DNA of 64,000 bases from Desulfobulbaceae bacterium. GTDB taxonomy: Bacteria; Desulfobacterota; Desulfobulbia; Desulfobulbales; Desulfocapsaceae. A model generated the notes under the pieces. That model was not told the origin of the DNA. It saw only the letters and a program-made list of their open reading frames with translations, and did not search any database. Positions 1 through 8,945 of the stretch are shown here, one piece after another. Position 1 is the stretch's first letter; each line of letters begins with the position of its first letter. The translations under genes and the position numbers were made by a program. The stretch covers positions 1 through 64,000 of the forward strand of contig JAFLKM010000028.1 of NCBI GenBank assembly GCA_019163335.1, read 5' to 3'.

Positions 1-2
1 GC

Positions 3-71
3 TCACGCCAACCCGTGCGCTTCTCCCATGAATACCCCTCCATTGTTACCTTTGATGAGTTGGTTTTTTAG
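3..71 (+). CDS. 3' end of a CDS truncated by the window edge (...SRQPVRFSHEYPSIVTFDELVF*)
   Basis: Open frame 3 from window start to TAG at 69-71, followed at once by a strong hairpin (81-114); family not recognised. Confidence 0.35.
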   Translation, partial: SRQPVRFSHEYPSIVTFDELVF

Positions 72-80
72 AGGCCCTTG

Positions 81-114
81 CTCTCCGAGCAACGGCTCCT
101 AGTTGCTTGGAGAG
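81..114 (+). terminator. hairpin after the truncated CDS
   Basis: ctctccgagcaac / gttgcttggagag, 13-bp arms with one G.T pair. Confidence 0.4.
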
Positions 115-190
115 CTACGCAGGCCAGGGATGGCCCAGTGTCGCGGGCGCCAAGGACGGCGCAGGAGCGACCGGACCCTTATGCCGCGTC

Positions 191-222
191 CAAGAACCAG
201 CAATCTTTTCAGCTGGTTCTTG
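191..222. repeat. perfect inverted repeat/hairpin
   Basis: caagaaccagc ... gctggttcttg, 11-bp arms. Confidence 0.5.
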
Positions 223-538
223 GCGTGGCGTCTTCCCACCACACAGGCCTCACGGTATCACCAAAAACCTCTTTCTCGCCCCGAACATTGCATTCCCTCG
301 CCCGCTTTGATATGCTTCAAACAGTTTTGAGATTATGCCGGATAACAAACGCAGAAAAAGAAAACAAGGAAGGGAAAAAATCTGCCTTTTTCAACTTTGA
401 CCCTGTTCTGTCTCAAACGCCTTGGCAACAAGATCTAACGATAAAAAATATTGTACAGAACAAAAATGAAATCAATAGGCAGAATTATCCAAGTAGGGCA
501 ACTCTCTCTAACCCACTGTTAGCTTTCAGAATAAAAAT

Positions 539-1045
539 ATGAGTGCATATCAAAATAGATATTGGTCACAATTAAGAGAGACCAAAACACATGTTATATA
601 TTTACATAAATATGCAGCACAATCTGAATGGTGGGATAAGTCCATTAACATTTTCTTAGCAATTACCTCATCATCAAGTATTGCTGCCTGGGCGATATGG
701 CAAAAATATCAAATAATATGGGCCATTATTATTGCATTATCTCAAGTTATTACTGCTATTAAACCTTTTCTCCCCTACAAACAAAGAATAAAAGCCATAA
801 GTGAGTTAAACGACAAGCTGCAAGAGGTATCCTTAAATTGTGAAAGAAATTGGTTTGCAGTTGCTGAGGGACAATTAACAGAGGAAGAAATTCACGATCT
901 GTATATCAGAATAAAAAATGATTCTCTTGATGCGGAAAGACAGTACTTAAAAAATATAATTTTACCCAAAAACGAAAAAATTCTAAAAATAGCAGAAACA
1001 GAGGCAGATATATATTTGCAAAATACTTACCATTGTGAGGTGTAA
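539..1045 (+). CDS. SLATT-like/DUF4231-like two-TM protein
   Basis: 168 aa; two hydrophobic segments (SINIFLAITSSSSIAAWAIW and IIWAIIIALSQVITAI) followed by a helical, charged region; AT-rich composition. Confidence 0.6.
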   Translation: MSAYQNRYWSQLRETKTHVIYLHKYAAQSEWWDKSINIFLAITSSSSIAAWAIWQKYQIIWAIIIALSQVITAIKPFLPYKQRIKAISELNDKLQEVSLNCERNWFAVAEGQLTEEEIHDLYIRIKNDSLDAERQYLKNIILPKNEKILKIAETEADIYLQNTYHCEV

Positions 1046-1048
1046 ATC

Positions 1049-1177
1049 ATGTCAAAAAACAAATCTGGTTCAAAGAGCATAAATAATGGCCGGAGCTTAC
1101 CAGTTACAACCACTTCAACACCAAAGCCACCAACCAAACCCCCTGCTGCTCCAAAGCCTACTTCTGGCAAAAAATGA
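1049..1177 (+). CDS. 42-aa Pro/Lys/Thr-rich protein (MSKNKSGSKSINNGRSLPVTTTSTPKPPTKPPAAPKPTSGKK)
   Basis: ATG 3 nt after the stop of the SLATT-like gene, SD-like GTGAGG upstream, ends TGA 1175-1177; absent from supplied ORF track because of size. Confidence 0.6.
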   Translation: MSKNKSGSKSINNGRSLPVTTTSTPKPPTKPPAAPKPTSGKK

Positions 1178-1204
1178 GTAATAAAATCAGCTAACCACCA
1201 GCTA

Positions 1205-1236
1205 CACCGGACCCCGCAAACAGGGCGGGTCCGGTG
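1205..1236 (+). terminator. hairpin between the SLATT-like pair and the R-M-like cassette
   Basis: caccggaccc ... gggtccggtg, 10-bp perfect arms. Confidence 0.4.
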
Positions 1237-1277
1237 AGCAATCAGTTAGCCCAAAAAAGTTGACAGACAAGGAGCTG

Positions 1278-1928
1278 ATGGAAGAACAAGTCAAATCAAA
1301 GGAACGGGTAGCCGAACATGGCGAGGTGTTGACCGGTAAGCGGGAGGTCAACGCCATGCTCGATCTTGTAAAGCAGGAAACAGAGCGTATCGAATCGCGT
1401 TTCCTAGAACCCGCTTGCGGCAATGGGAACTTTCTTGCCCCAATTCTGGAACGTAAACTGGCTGTTGTGGAAAAGCGCTACGGCAAGTCACAGTTGGATT
1501 TCGAACGGTACGCCATCTTGGCTGTGTCATCCATTTACGGAATTGATATTCAAGAAGATAACGTACAGCAGTGTCGTCGCCGGCTCTTTGAAATATTTAA
1601 TCTGATTTATCTGCGCTTGTTTAAGAACAGGACAAATGACAACTGTCGCGAGTCCGTCCGGTTCATACTTGACCGCAACATCATTTGGGGCGATGCCCTC
1701 GACCTGAAGACCAAGAATGAACCAAGGGTTCCAATTGTCTTTTCCGAATGGTCGCCGCTCAATGGGAGCATGCTGAAACGGAGAGATTTCTTTCTTTCTT
1801 TCCTGCTCAATAAGCAGCATCAACTCTCCCTCTTCAACGATGAGAATCAGGAAGTTAACTTAAACGAACCAGTCAAAGAGTACCCGCCGGTTCACTTTCT
1901 GGAGGTAGCCGATGTTGACAAGCACTAA
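1278..1928 (+). CDS. N6-adenine DNA methyltransferase-like protein (motif I only)
   Basis: LEPACGNGNFL SAM-binding motif; ORF from TTG 1260, but ATG 1278 has AAGGAG upstream; overlaps next gene. Confidence 0.6.
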   Translation: MEEQVKSKERVAEHGEVLTGKREVNAMLDLVKQETERIESRFLEPACGNGNFLAPILERKLAVVEKRYGKSQLDFERYAILAVSSIYGIDIQEDNVQQCRRRLFEIFNLIYLRLFKNRTNDNCRESVRFILDRNIIWGDALDLKTKNEPRVPIVFSEWSPLNGSMLKRRDFFLSFLLNKQHQLSLFNDENQEVNLNEPVKEYPPVHFLEVADVDKH

Positions 1929-3417
1929 CTACAACCCGGATGTGCTGTCATGCATTGCGAACTTGAGCAGTGACGAGGTGTTCACGCCGCCGCAGCTGGT
2001 GAATCAAATACTGGATATGCTCCCCAAGGAAATATGGAACGGCAGGAAGACCACGTTTCTTGATCCCGGATGCAAGTCCGGCGTTTTCCTGCGCGAGATC
2101 GCGAAGCGGCTGGACAAGGGGCTTGAAGACCAGATCCCTGACCGCCAGAAACGAATGAATCATATTTTCAAAAACCAACTCTACGGCCTATCGATCACGG
2201 AACTGACCGCGCAGCTGTCGCGCCGCTCAGTCTACTGCTCCAAGACCGCCAACGGCAAGTATTCCGTCTGCGAGACCTTCGACACCCCTGAAGGCAACAT
2301 CCGCTTCGAGCGCATCGAACACGCCTGGGAAAAGGGCCGTTGCGTATACTGCGGCGCCAACGAGGAAAACTACAATCGCGGCGAGGAACTCGAAACCCAC
2401 GCCTACGAGTTCATCCACACCGAGCATCCCGAGGAGATATTCAAGATGAAATTCGACGTCATCATCGGCAATCCGCCCTACCAGTTGAGCGACGGGGGCT
2501 TTGGCCGTAGCGCTTCGCCGATTTACCACAAGTTCGTCCAGCAGGCCAGGAAACTCAAACCCCGCTATCTAACCATGATTATTCCCTCGCGCTGGTTCGG
2601 CGGAGGAAAAGGCTTGGACGAGTTTCGCGCTGTAATGTTGAACGACAACCGCATCCGCAGGATCGTAGACTTCGAGGATGCCAATGAAGTCTTCCCTGGC
2701 GTCGATATTGCGGGAGGCATCTGCTATTTCCTGTGGGAGCGCGACTCAAAGGGACAGTGCGAGGTTGTCAACATGCACGGTGGCATCGAAGCAACCTCAA
2801 AACGGCCCTTGAATGAATTTAGGACATTCATCCGTCACAGTCAGGCCGTGCCCATTATTCGCAAGGTACTTGCGAAAAGAGAAAGGAACATGAGTGAACA
2901 GGTCACAAGCCGAAAACCATTCGGACTGGCGACCAATGTCCGGCCTATGAAAATGGGGGAACTCATCCTTCGATGGCAGAAAGGAGAAGGGCCTTACAAG
3001 AGATCAGATATTTTCGTCGGTGTTGAAATGATCGATAAATGGAAGGTCATCACATCGTATGTGGGATATGACCATGCCGGGAATCCTGGCAAAGATGGCA
3101 GAAGACGCGTTTTTTCAAAGATAGATATTCTTCCGCCGGGGACAATATGTACCGAAACTTATCTTGTGGTCGGGAGTTGTGAAGAAGAGACACAGGCCCT
3201 GAATCTTGTAGATTACATGAAATCTCGTCTGTTTCGTTTTTTGGTGAGCCAGTTTATGTATTCGCACCATATCACGAAGGATTCATACTCGTTGGTGCCC
3301 ATTCTTGACATGTCGAACCAATGGACAGACGAAAAGCTTTACAAACGATATGGCATAACTGAGGACGAAATCGCATTCATCGAATCGAAGATTAGGCCAA
3401 TGGACACTAAAGTATGA
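1912..3417 (+). CDS. Eco57I-like adenine-specific DNA methyltransferase
   Basis: FLDPGCKSGVFL (motif I-like) and DVIIGNPPYQL (NPPY motif IV); 501 aa. Confidence 0.8.
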   Translation: MLTSTNYNPDVLSCIANLSSDEVFTPPQLVNQILDMLPKEIWNGRKTTFLDPGCKSGVFLREIAKRLDKGLEDQIPDRQKRMNHIFKNQLYGLSITELTAQLSRRSVYCSKTANGKYSVCETFDTPEGNIRFERIEHAWEKGRCVYCGANEENYNRGEELETHAYEFIHTEHPEEIFKMKFDVIIGNPPYQLSDGGFGRSASPIYHKFVQQARKLKPRYLTMIIPSRWFGGGKGLDEFRAVMLNDNRIRRIVDFEDANEVFPGVDIAGGICYFLWERDSKGQCEVVNMHGGIEATSKRPLNEFRTFIRHSQAVPIIRKVLAKRERNMSEQVTSRKPFGLATNVRPMKMGELILRWQKGEGPYKRSDIFVGVEMIDKWKVITSYVGYDHAGNPGKDGRRRVFSKIDILPPGTICTETYLVVGSCEEETQALNLVDYMKSRLFRFLVSQFMYSHHITKDSYSLVPILDMSNQWTDEKLYKRYGITEDEIAFIESKIRPMDTKV

Positions 3418-3469
3418 ATCAACGGAATCACCGTCATTGACCAAAGCTCTATCATCAAGGAGAAAAGAA

Positions 3470-3811
3470 ATGCCAAAACAAGATCCTTACGGTTTTTCAA
3501 TAGGTAATGTGCTGTTTGAAGCCGAAGTTGCTCCCACTGTGCAGGCAGCTTTCCAAGCTCGCTATTACAAAGCCACCGGCATAAATATCACACCCGGAAA
3601 TCCACCGGAATTTCAGAGGCAGCCAAATAAATGGGGCGCTGAATGTCGCATATATTTCAATTCGGACGATGCTGCAAAACAAGCCAGCTCAAAAGAAATT
3701 CACGTCGAAGGTGGACGACCCTACCATGACAATTATCAGTATAGAATCAATAATGTCGATCTCTGGTGGGAACTCGTCGAAGAATTTGATTTCCGGCTGG
3801 GCTTCAATTGA
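3470..3811 (+). CDS. conserved-looking small protein of unknown function in the R-M-like cassette
   Basis: 113 aa from MPKQDPYGF...; AAGGAG SD upstream of ATG 3470; lies between MTase and helicase genes. Confidence 0.6.
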   Translation: MPKQDPYGFSIGNVLFEAEVAPTVQAAFQARYYKATGINITPGNPPEFQRQPNKWGAECRIYFNSDDAAKQASSKEIHVEGGRPYHDNYQYRINNVDLWWELVEEFDFRLGFN

Positions 3812-3832
3812 CGAGATATGGTGCAGAGCTTT

Positions 3833-6361
3833 ATGAATACGAAATTCTTCCCCCCACGACCCGAAGCGAGACCGACGATCTACGCATACGAAGACACGAA
3901 CCCGCAATACGCCGGGCTGCTGAAAGTGGGCTATACGACCGTAGACGCGCATAGCCGCGTGGCGCAACAGTATCCGACCTTGCGCCCCGGCAAGCCGCCT
4001 TACCGGATTGTGCTGGAAGAGGCGGCGATGCGCAACGACGGGACCGTCTTCACGGATCATGAGGTCCACCGGAAACTGCGGATCAACGGCGTCAAGAACC
4101 CGGAAGGCGAATGGTTCCGCTGCACGGTCGATCAGGTGAAGGCGGCAATTATTGCTATGCGCACCGGCCAATTGAACGACGAAAACCGGTCGCTCGATTT
4201 CAAGATGCGCCCGGAGCAGAAAGCGGCGGTGGAGAAGACTGCGGCCTACTTCAGGAGTTTCCGTAAGGAGAACCGCGACAAACCGCCGCATTTCCTCTGG
4301 AACGCCAAGATGCGCTTCGGCAAGACCTTCGCCGCCTACCAGTTGGCAAAAAAGATGAACTGGCGCAAGGTTCTGGTACTAACGTTCAAACCGGCGGTGC
4401 AAAGCGCCTGGGAAGATGACCTGAAGCAACATGTCGATTTCGGTGGCTGGCAGTTCATCAAACCCGGCGGCCTGACCCACGAAGAGGCCGACAAAAAGAA
4501 GCCCTTCGTCTGCTTCGGTTCGTTTCAGGATTATCTGGGAAAGAACAAGAGCACGGGCGGAATCAAAACCAAGAACGAATGGGTTCACGCGACGAACTGG
4601 GACTGTGTGATCTTCGACGAATATCATTATGGTGCCTGGCGCGAGAACGCCAAGGAACTTTTCGAGGCAGAGGACAAGAAAGAGGCCGAGTTCTTTGAGG
4701 GCGAGGGGTTGCTGGATTTCGATGAGGAGATCATACCGATCACGACGGATCATTACCTGTATCTGTCGGGCACGCCGTTCCGTGCCATCGCCTCGGGAGA
4801 GTTCATCGAGGAGCAGATATTCAACTGGACCTATTCGGACGAGCAACGGGCCAAGGCGCAATGGCCGGGACCACACAATCCATACGCCTGCCTGCCGCGC
4901 ATGGTGTTGATGACTTACCAACTCCCTGATGCGATCCGAGAGATCGCGATGCTGGGCGAGTTCGACGAATTTGACCTAAACGTGTTCTTCTCAGCCGAGG
5001 GCGTCGGCGACAATGCGAAGTTCAAGTATGAGGACGAAGTGCAGAAGTGGCTAGACCTGATCCGGGGCGCGTTTCAGGCAGCGACGGTGGACAACCTGAA
5101 GCTGGGCGCGAAGAAGCCCCCGATGCCCTATTCCGATGCGCGGCTGTTGAATGTCCTATCGCACTCCTTCTGGTTCCTTCCCAGCGTGGCGGCATGCCAC
5201 GCGATGCGCAACCTTCAGGCGATGCGGCAGAACCGCTTCTATCACGATTACACAATCATTGTGGCGGCGGGGAGTGCCGCAGGAATCGGCGTTGCCGCGT
5301 TGCCGCCGGTGCTGGACGCCATGGAAAACCCATTGGAATCAAAAACAATCACCTTGTCATGCGGCAAATTAACGACTGGCGTAACAGTGAGGCCATGGAC
5401 GGGAATATTCATGCTACGCAACGCGTCCACGCCGGAAACCTACTTTCAGGCGGCGTTTCGCGTACAATCACCTTGGACGGTGCGGAACCCGGACGGTATA
5501 ATGCCCAACGAAGAAGAGATCATCAAGAAGGAATGCTATGTCTTCGACTTCGCGCCGGATCGGGCCTTGCGCCAGATTGCCGATTACAGTTGCCGGTTGA
5601 ATATAGATGAATCCAACCCGGAAAAAAAAGTCGAGGAGTTCATCAGTTTTCTGCCAGTGCTCGCCTATGACGGAAGTTCGATGAAGCAGATCGACGCCGC
5701 CGGGGTTCTTGATATGGCGATGAGCGGGACCACCGCGACGCTGCTGGCGCGACGCTGGGAAAGTGCGTTGCTGGTCAATGTGGATAACGACACGTTGAAG
5801 CGACTCATGGCGGACGAGACCGCCATGAATGCGTTGATGAGCATTGAGGGCTTCCGCAATCTGAATCAAGAGATCGAAACGATCATCAACAAGTCCGAGG
5901 CGGTGAAAAAGGCGCGCAAGGACAAGAACGACGAAGATCTGACGCCGCAGGAAAAGAAAGAACTGACAAAAGAGGAAAAGGAATATAAAAGCAAACGCAA
6001 GCAGATACAGGAGAAGCTCATCAAGTTCTCCACCCGTGTTCCGATCTTCATGTACCTGACTGATTATCGGGAACGCTGCCTGAAGGATGTGATCACGCAA
6101 TTGGAGCCGGGTTTGTTCAAGAAGGTGACGGGGTTGAGCGTGAAAGATTTCGAGTTATTAGTGAGCCTGGGGGTGTTCAACAGCGCCCTGATGAACGACG
6201 CGGTTTACAAGTTCAAACGTTACGAGGATGCCAGCCTGAACTACACCGGGATCAACAAGCACGAAGGCGAAGACATCGGCCTTTACGACACAGTCATCAC
6301 CAGAACAGATGCGCTAAAAGTATTCGAGAATATGCCTGCGGGTGCAGGATACGAAAGATGA
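3833..6361 (+). CDS. GIY-YIG-like nuclease / SF2 (DEAD/DEAH) helicase fusion, restriction-type
   Basis: N-terminal PTIYAYEDTNPQYAGLLKVGYT resembles T5orf172/MUG113-type GIY-YIG; helicase motifs WNAKMRFGKT, VIFDEYHYG, YLSGTPFRA; start could also be the ATG at 3818. Confidence 0.75.
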   Translation: MNTKFFPPRPEARPTIYAYEDTNPQYAGLLKVGYTTVDAHSRVAQQYPTLRPGKPPYRIVLEEAAMRNDGTVFTDHEVHRKLRINGVKNPEGEWFRCTVDQVKAAIIAMRTGQLNDENRSLDFKMRPEQKAAVEKTAAYFRSFRKENRDKPPHFLWNAKMRFGKTFAAYQLAKKMNWRKVLVLTFKPAVQSAWEDDLKQHVDFGGWQFIKPGGLTHEEADKKKPFVCFGSFQDYLGKNKSTGGIKTKNEWVHATNWDCVIFDEYHYGAWRENAKELFEAEDKKEAEFFEGEGLLDFDEEIIPITTDHYLYLSGTPFRAIASGEFIEEQIFNWTYSDEQRAKAQWPGPHNPYACLPRMVLMTYQLPDAIREIAMLGEFDEFDLNVFFSAEGVGDNAKFKYEDEVQKWLDLIRGAFQAATVDNLKLGAKKPPMPYSDARLLNVLSHSFWFLPSVAACHAMRNLQAMRQNRFYHDYTIIVAAGSAAGIGVAALPPVLDAMENPLESKTITLSCGKLTTGVTVRPWTGIFMLRNASTPETYFQAAFRVQSPWTVRNPDGIMPNEEEIIKKECYVFDFAPDRALRQIADYSCRLNIDESNPEKKVEEFISFLPVLAYDGSSMKQIDAAGVLDMAMSGTTATLLARRWESALLVNVDNDTLKRLMADETAMNALMSIEGFRNLNQEIETIINKSEAVKKARKDKNDEDLTPQEKKELTKEEKEYKSKRKQIQEKLIKFSTRVPIFMYLTDYRERCLKDVITQLEPGLFKKVTGLSVKDFELLVSLGVFNSALMNDAVYKFKRYEDASLNYTGINKHEGEDIGLYDTVITRTDALKVFENMPAGAGYER

Positions 6362-6371
6362 AAGAATGGGT

Positions 6372-6429
6372 TAACGAACAAGGTTAGATTGTGAATCGCT
6401 TTGCTCTCACAATCTAACCTTGTTCGTTA
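6372..6429 (+). terminator. 23-bp perfect-stem hairpin after the helicase gene
   Basis: taacgaacaaggttagattgtga / tcacaatctaaccttgttcgtta, 12-nt loop; no clear T-tract. Confidence 0.6.
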
Positions 6430-6863
6430 CGGAGTTAAACTCCTCAAAAGAAGTCCGGTAGTTGGGCTATTTTCTTGGTCTATGATTGAGCATATTGACT
6501 ACATCAGCAAGCTCAGAAATTCAGTTACTTTCAAAAATTCCGTTCCTTTTGGGAAAAACGTCTCAGCAGGCCCTTCCCCCATTCTCGACAGCCCTAACTC
6601 CTTCCATCATAGCGCTCAAACACATTCCCTGTACAAATCGGATTGACGGTGTATGATAACTATTCTTGTTTATCAGGGCGCGATTATCGGAGCACAGTTC
6701 CCACAACACCCATTTTACCGCCGACCTTGATAAGTAAAAAAATCATACTTTCTCATAAATTCAAGCATCAACCCAACAGACACCGACCCTCCGGGGTATC
6801 TAAAACATTCACTGTGTCAGGGACAAACGTGCTTATCCCCCTGACAGGAATAAAGGAAACAGG

Positions 6864-8288
6864 ATGAAGATCTTATTGACCGGAGCCACCGGCTATATTG
6901 GCAAACGATTACTGCCGGGACTTGTCGCAAGGGGGCATGATGTAATCTGTGCCGTCAGAGATCGGAACAGATTTATGATTCCACCGGCCATGAAGGCGCA
7001 GGTAAGTTGCATCGAGGTTGACTTGCTTGATCGTGGATCGTTGGCAGTAATTCCTGAAGGCATTGACTGTGCATACTATCTGGTGCACTCCATGTCCTCG
7101 TCGGAGGAATTTGACCGGTTGGAACATCTCTCTGCGGTCAATTTCCGTGAAAGAATGAACGCGCTGAAGGTGCAGCAGGTTATTTATCTGAGTGGAATCG
7201 TTAATGATCCCAGCCTCTCCCGCCATCTTGCTTCGCGCAAGGATGTCGAAGATACCCTTGCTGCCGGGCAGTTCAGCCTGACAACGCTGAGGGCCGGCAT
7301 TATAGTCGGATCGGGCAGCGCTTCATTTGAAATCGTCAGGGATCTGGTGGAAAAACTGCCGGTGATGATTGCTCCTGCCTGGCTCAATACCCGCTGCCAG
7401 CCCATCGGCATTGTGGATGTTATTGAACTCCTCCTGCGCTGTCTGCTAAAAAAAGAAACCTATAAGCGCAGTTTCGACATCGGCGGGCCTGATGTCCTCA
7501 CTTACAAAGAGATGCTGCTTGGTTTTGCCAAGGTCAGAGGATTGAAGCGAGCCATTATAACCGTACCGGTAATGACCCCACGGCTGTCTTCGTATTGGCT
7601 CTATTTCATTACCTCGACGACCTTCACCCTGGCCCGCAACCTGGTCAACAGCATGAAGGTTGAGGTGGTTTGTCGCGACAATGAGATCATGGAGATACTC
7701 GACCTGAAGCCTATGTCCTATGATCTGGCGCTCCGGGCAGCCTTTAATTCCATTGAGCAGAACTCCCTTGTCTCAAGCTGGAAAGACTCTATGGTCAACG
7801 GGCGATTCAAAGGCAACATTGTCGACTACATCCAGGTTCCCCAATTCGGCTGCCTGACCGATGAACGGTCGATCCCGGTCACTGATCCTGAAGCGATCAT
7901 GCAAAGAATTCTGGAAATAGGGGGAAACAAGGGGTGGTTTTACATGACCTGGCTTTGGCGAGTCCGTGGTTTTCTTGACAAGCTCGTTGGCGGGGTAGGA
8001 CTCAAACGGGGCAGAACAAACGCTGATACTCTGCAGCCTGGCGATGTTCTTGATTTCTGGCGGGTTTTGCTGGTTGACAAGATAGGACGAAAGCTCTTGC
8101 TCTATGCCGAGATGAAAGTCCCGGGAGAAGCCTGGCTCGAATTTCACATTGATGAGAAAAATATCCTTCACCAGAAGGCCACTTTCCGGCCCCGGGGACT
8201 CTGGGGGCGGCTTTACTGGTATTCACTGGTGCCTGTCCATCAGATCATTTTCACCGGCATGATCCGCCGTATCGCTAGAATTGAGTAA
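6864..8288 (+). CDS. SDR-family NAD(P)-binding protein with DUF2867-like C-terminus
   Basis: MKILLTGATGYIGKRLLPGLVARGH Rossmann motif; C-terminal GWFYMTWLWRVRGFLDKLVGGVGLKRGR typical of the YbjT/DUF2867 architecture. Confidence 0.8.
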   Translation: MKILLTGATGYIGKRLLPGLVARGHDVICAVRDRNRFMIPPAMKAQVSCIEVDLLDRGSLAVIPEGIDCAYYLVHSMSSSEEFDRLEHLSAVNFRERMNALKVQQVIYLSGIVNDPSLSRHLASRKDVEDTLAAGQFSLTTLRAGIIVGSGSASFEIVRDLVEKLPVMIAPAWLNTRCQPIGIVDVIELLLRCLLKKETYKRSFDIGGPDVLTYKEMLLGFAKVRGLKRAIITVPVMTPRLSSYWLYFITSTTFTLARNLVNSMKVEVVCRDNEIMEILDLKPMSYDLALRAAFNSIEQNSLVSSWKDSMVNGRFKGNIVDYIQVPQFGCLTDERSIPVTDPEAIMQRILEIGGNKGWFYMTWLWRVRGFLDKLVGGVGLKRGRTNADTLQPGDVLDFWRVLLVDKIGRKLLLYAEMKVPGEAWLEFHIDEKNILHQKATFRPRGLWGRLYWYSLVPVHQIIFTGMIRRIARIE

Positions 8289-8494
8289 TGCCACAAGGGA
8301 AGCTCGAACGGTTTCTTCTCGATCTTTTCAAAGATGGCCATGGAACGTTCAATGACAGTACCGCAGGTTTTAAGAAAACCAAAAGCTCAATTCCGCATAA
8401 AAATAATGTGGAAATGAAACCTCAACAAAGGTACTCTTTTTTCTGTTGTTGTCCCCTATTCTCTTTTTATCCTTAAAAATATCTGGAATCAGCC

Positions 8495-8703
8495 ATGAAA
8501 GTCTATTCAGCAGTCATTGACGATGTCCACAAACCGGGCTGTTTATCGGTTTTGTTCCCGGGTTTCCCGGCGCTCATTCGCAAGGAGAAACGTTGGACGA
8601 ACTCAACCACAACCTGCATGAAGTTCTTGAAATGCTTTTAGAAGATGGGGAGCCTGTGCTGGAGTCCGAGTTTATTGGCGTTCAAAACGTTGCCGTCGCG
8701 TAA
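8495..8703 (+). pseudogene. hicB-like antitoxin, frameshifted
   Basis: MKVYSAVIDD in one frame, then CPQTGLFIGFVPGFPGAHSQGETLDELNHNLHEVLEMLLEDGEPVLESEFIGVQNVAVA* in another; length 209 nt (not divisible by 3). Confidence 0.75.
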
Positions 8704-8706
8704 GAC

Positions 8707-8931
8707 ATGGGAAATATTCCTGTCCTTAAACCCACCGAAGTCATCACCATTCTCACCAAGCTTGGCTTTATCGAAATCCGCCAACGTGGCTCACACAAAC
8801 AATTTCGCGATGCCTCGGGCCGCTGCACAACAGTTCCATTTCATCAAGGCCGTGATATTTCCCCAATACTTCTCCGGTAAATTGCCAAAGATATCGGCCT
8901 TACGCTTGAAGATTTACTTCAGCACCGCTAA
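8707..8931 (+). pseudogene. hicA-like toxin with internal stop
   Basis: MGNIPVLKPTEVITILTKLGFIEIRQRGSHKQFRDASGRCTTVPFHQGRDISPILLR*IAKDIGLTLEDLLQHR*; TAA 8878-8880 where Gln (CAA) is expected. Confidence 0.75.
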
Positions 8932-8945
8932 CCCCGGCTCCCGCC

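Noticed and set aside
78-542. 154-aa ORF and overlapping ORFs at the window start
   Set aside because: Spans hairpins and structured repeats, no recognisable protein character, several overlapping frames; treated as non-coding
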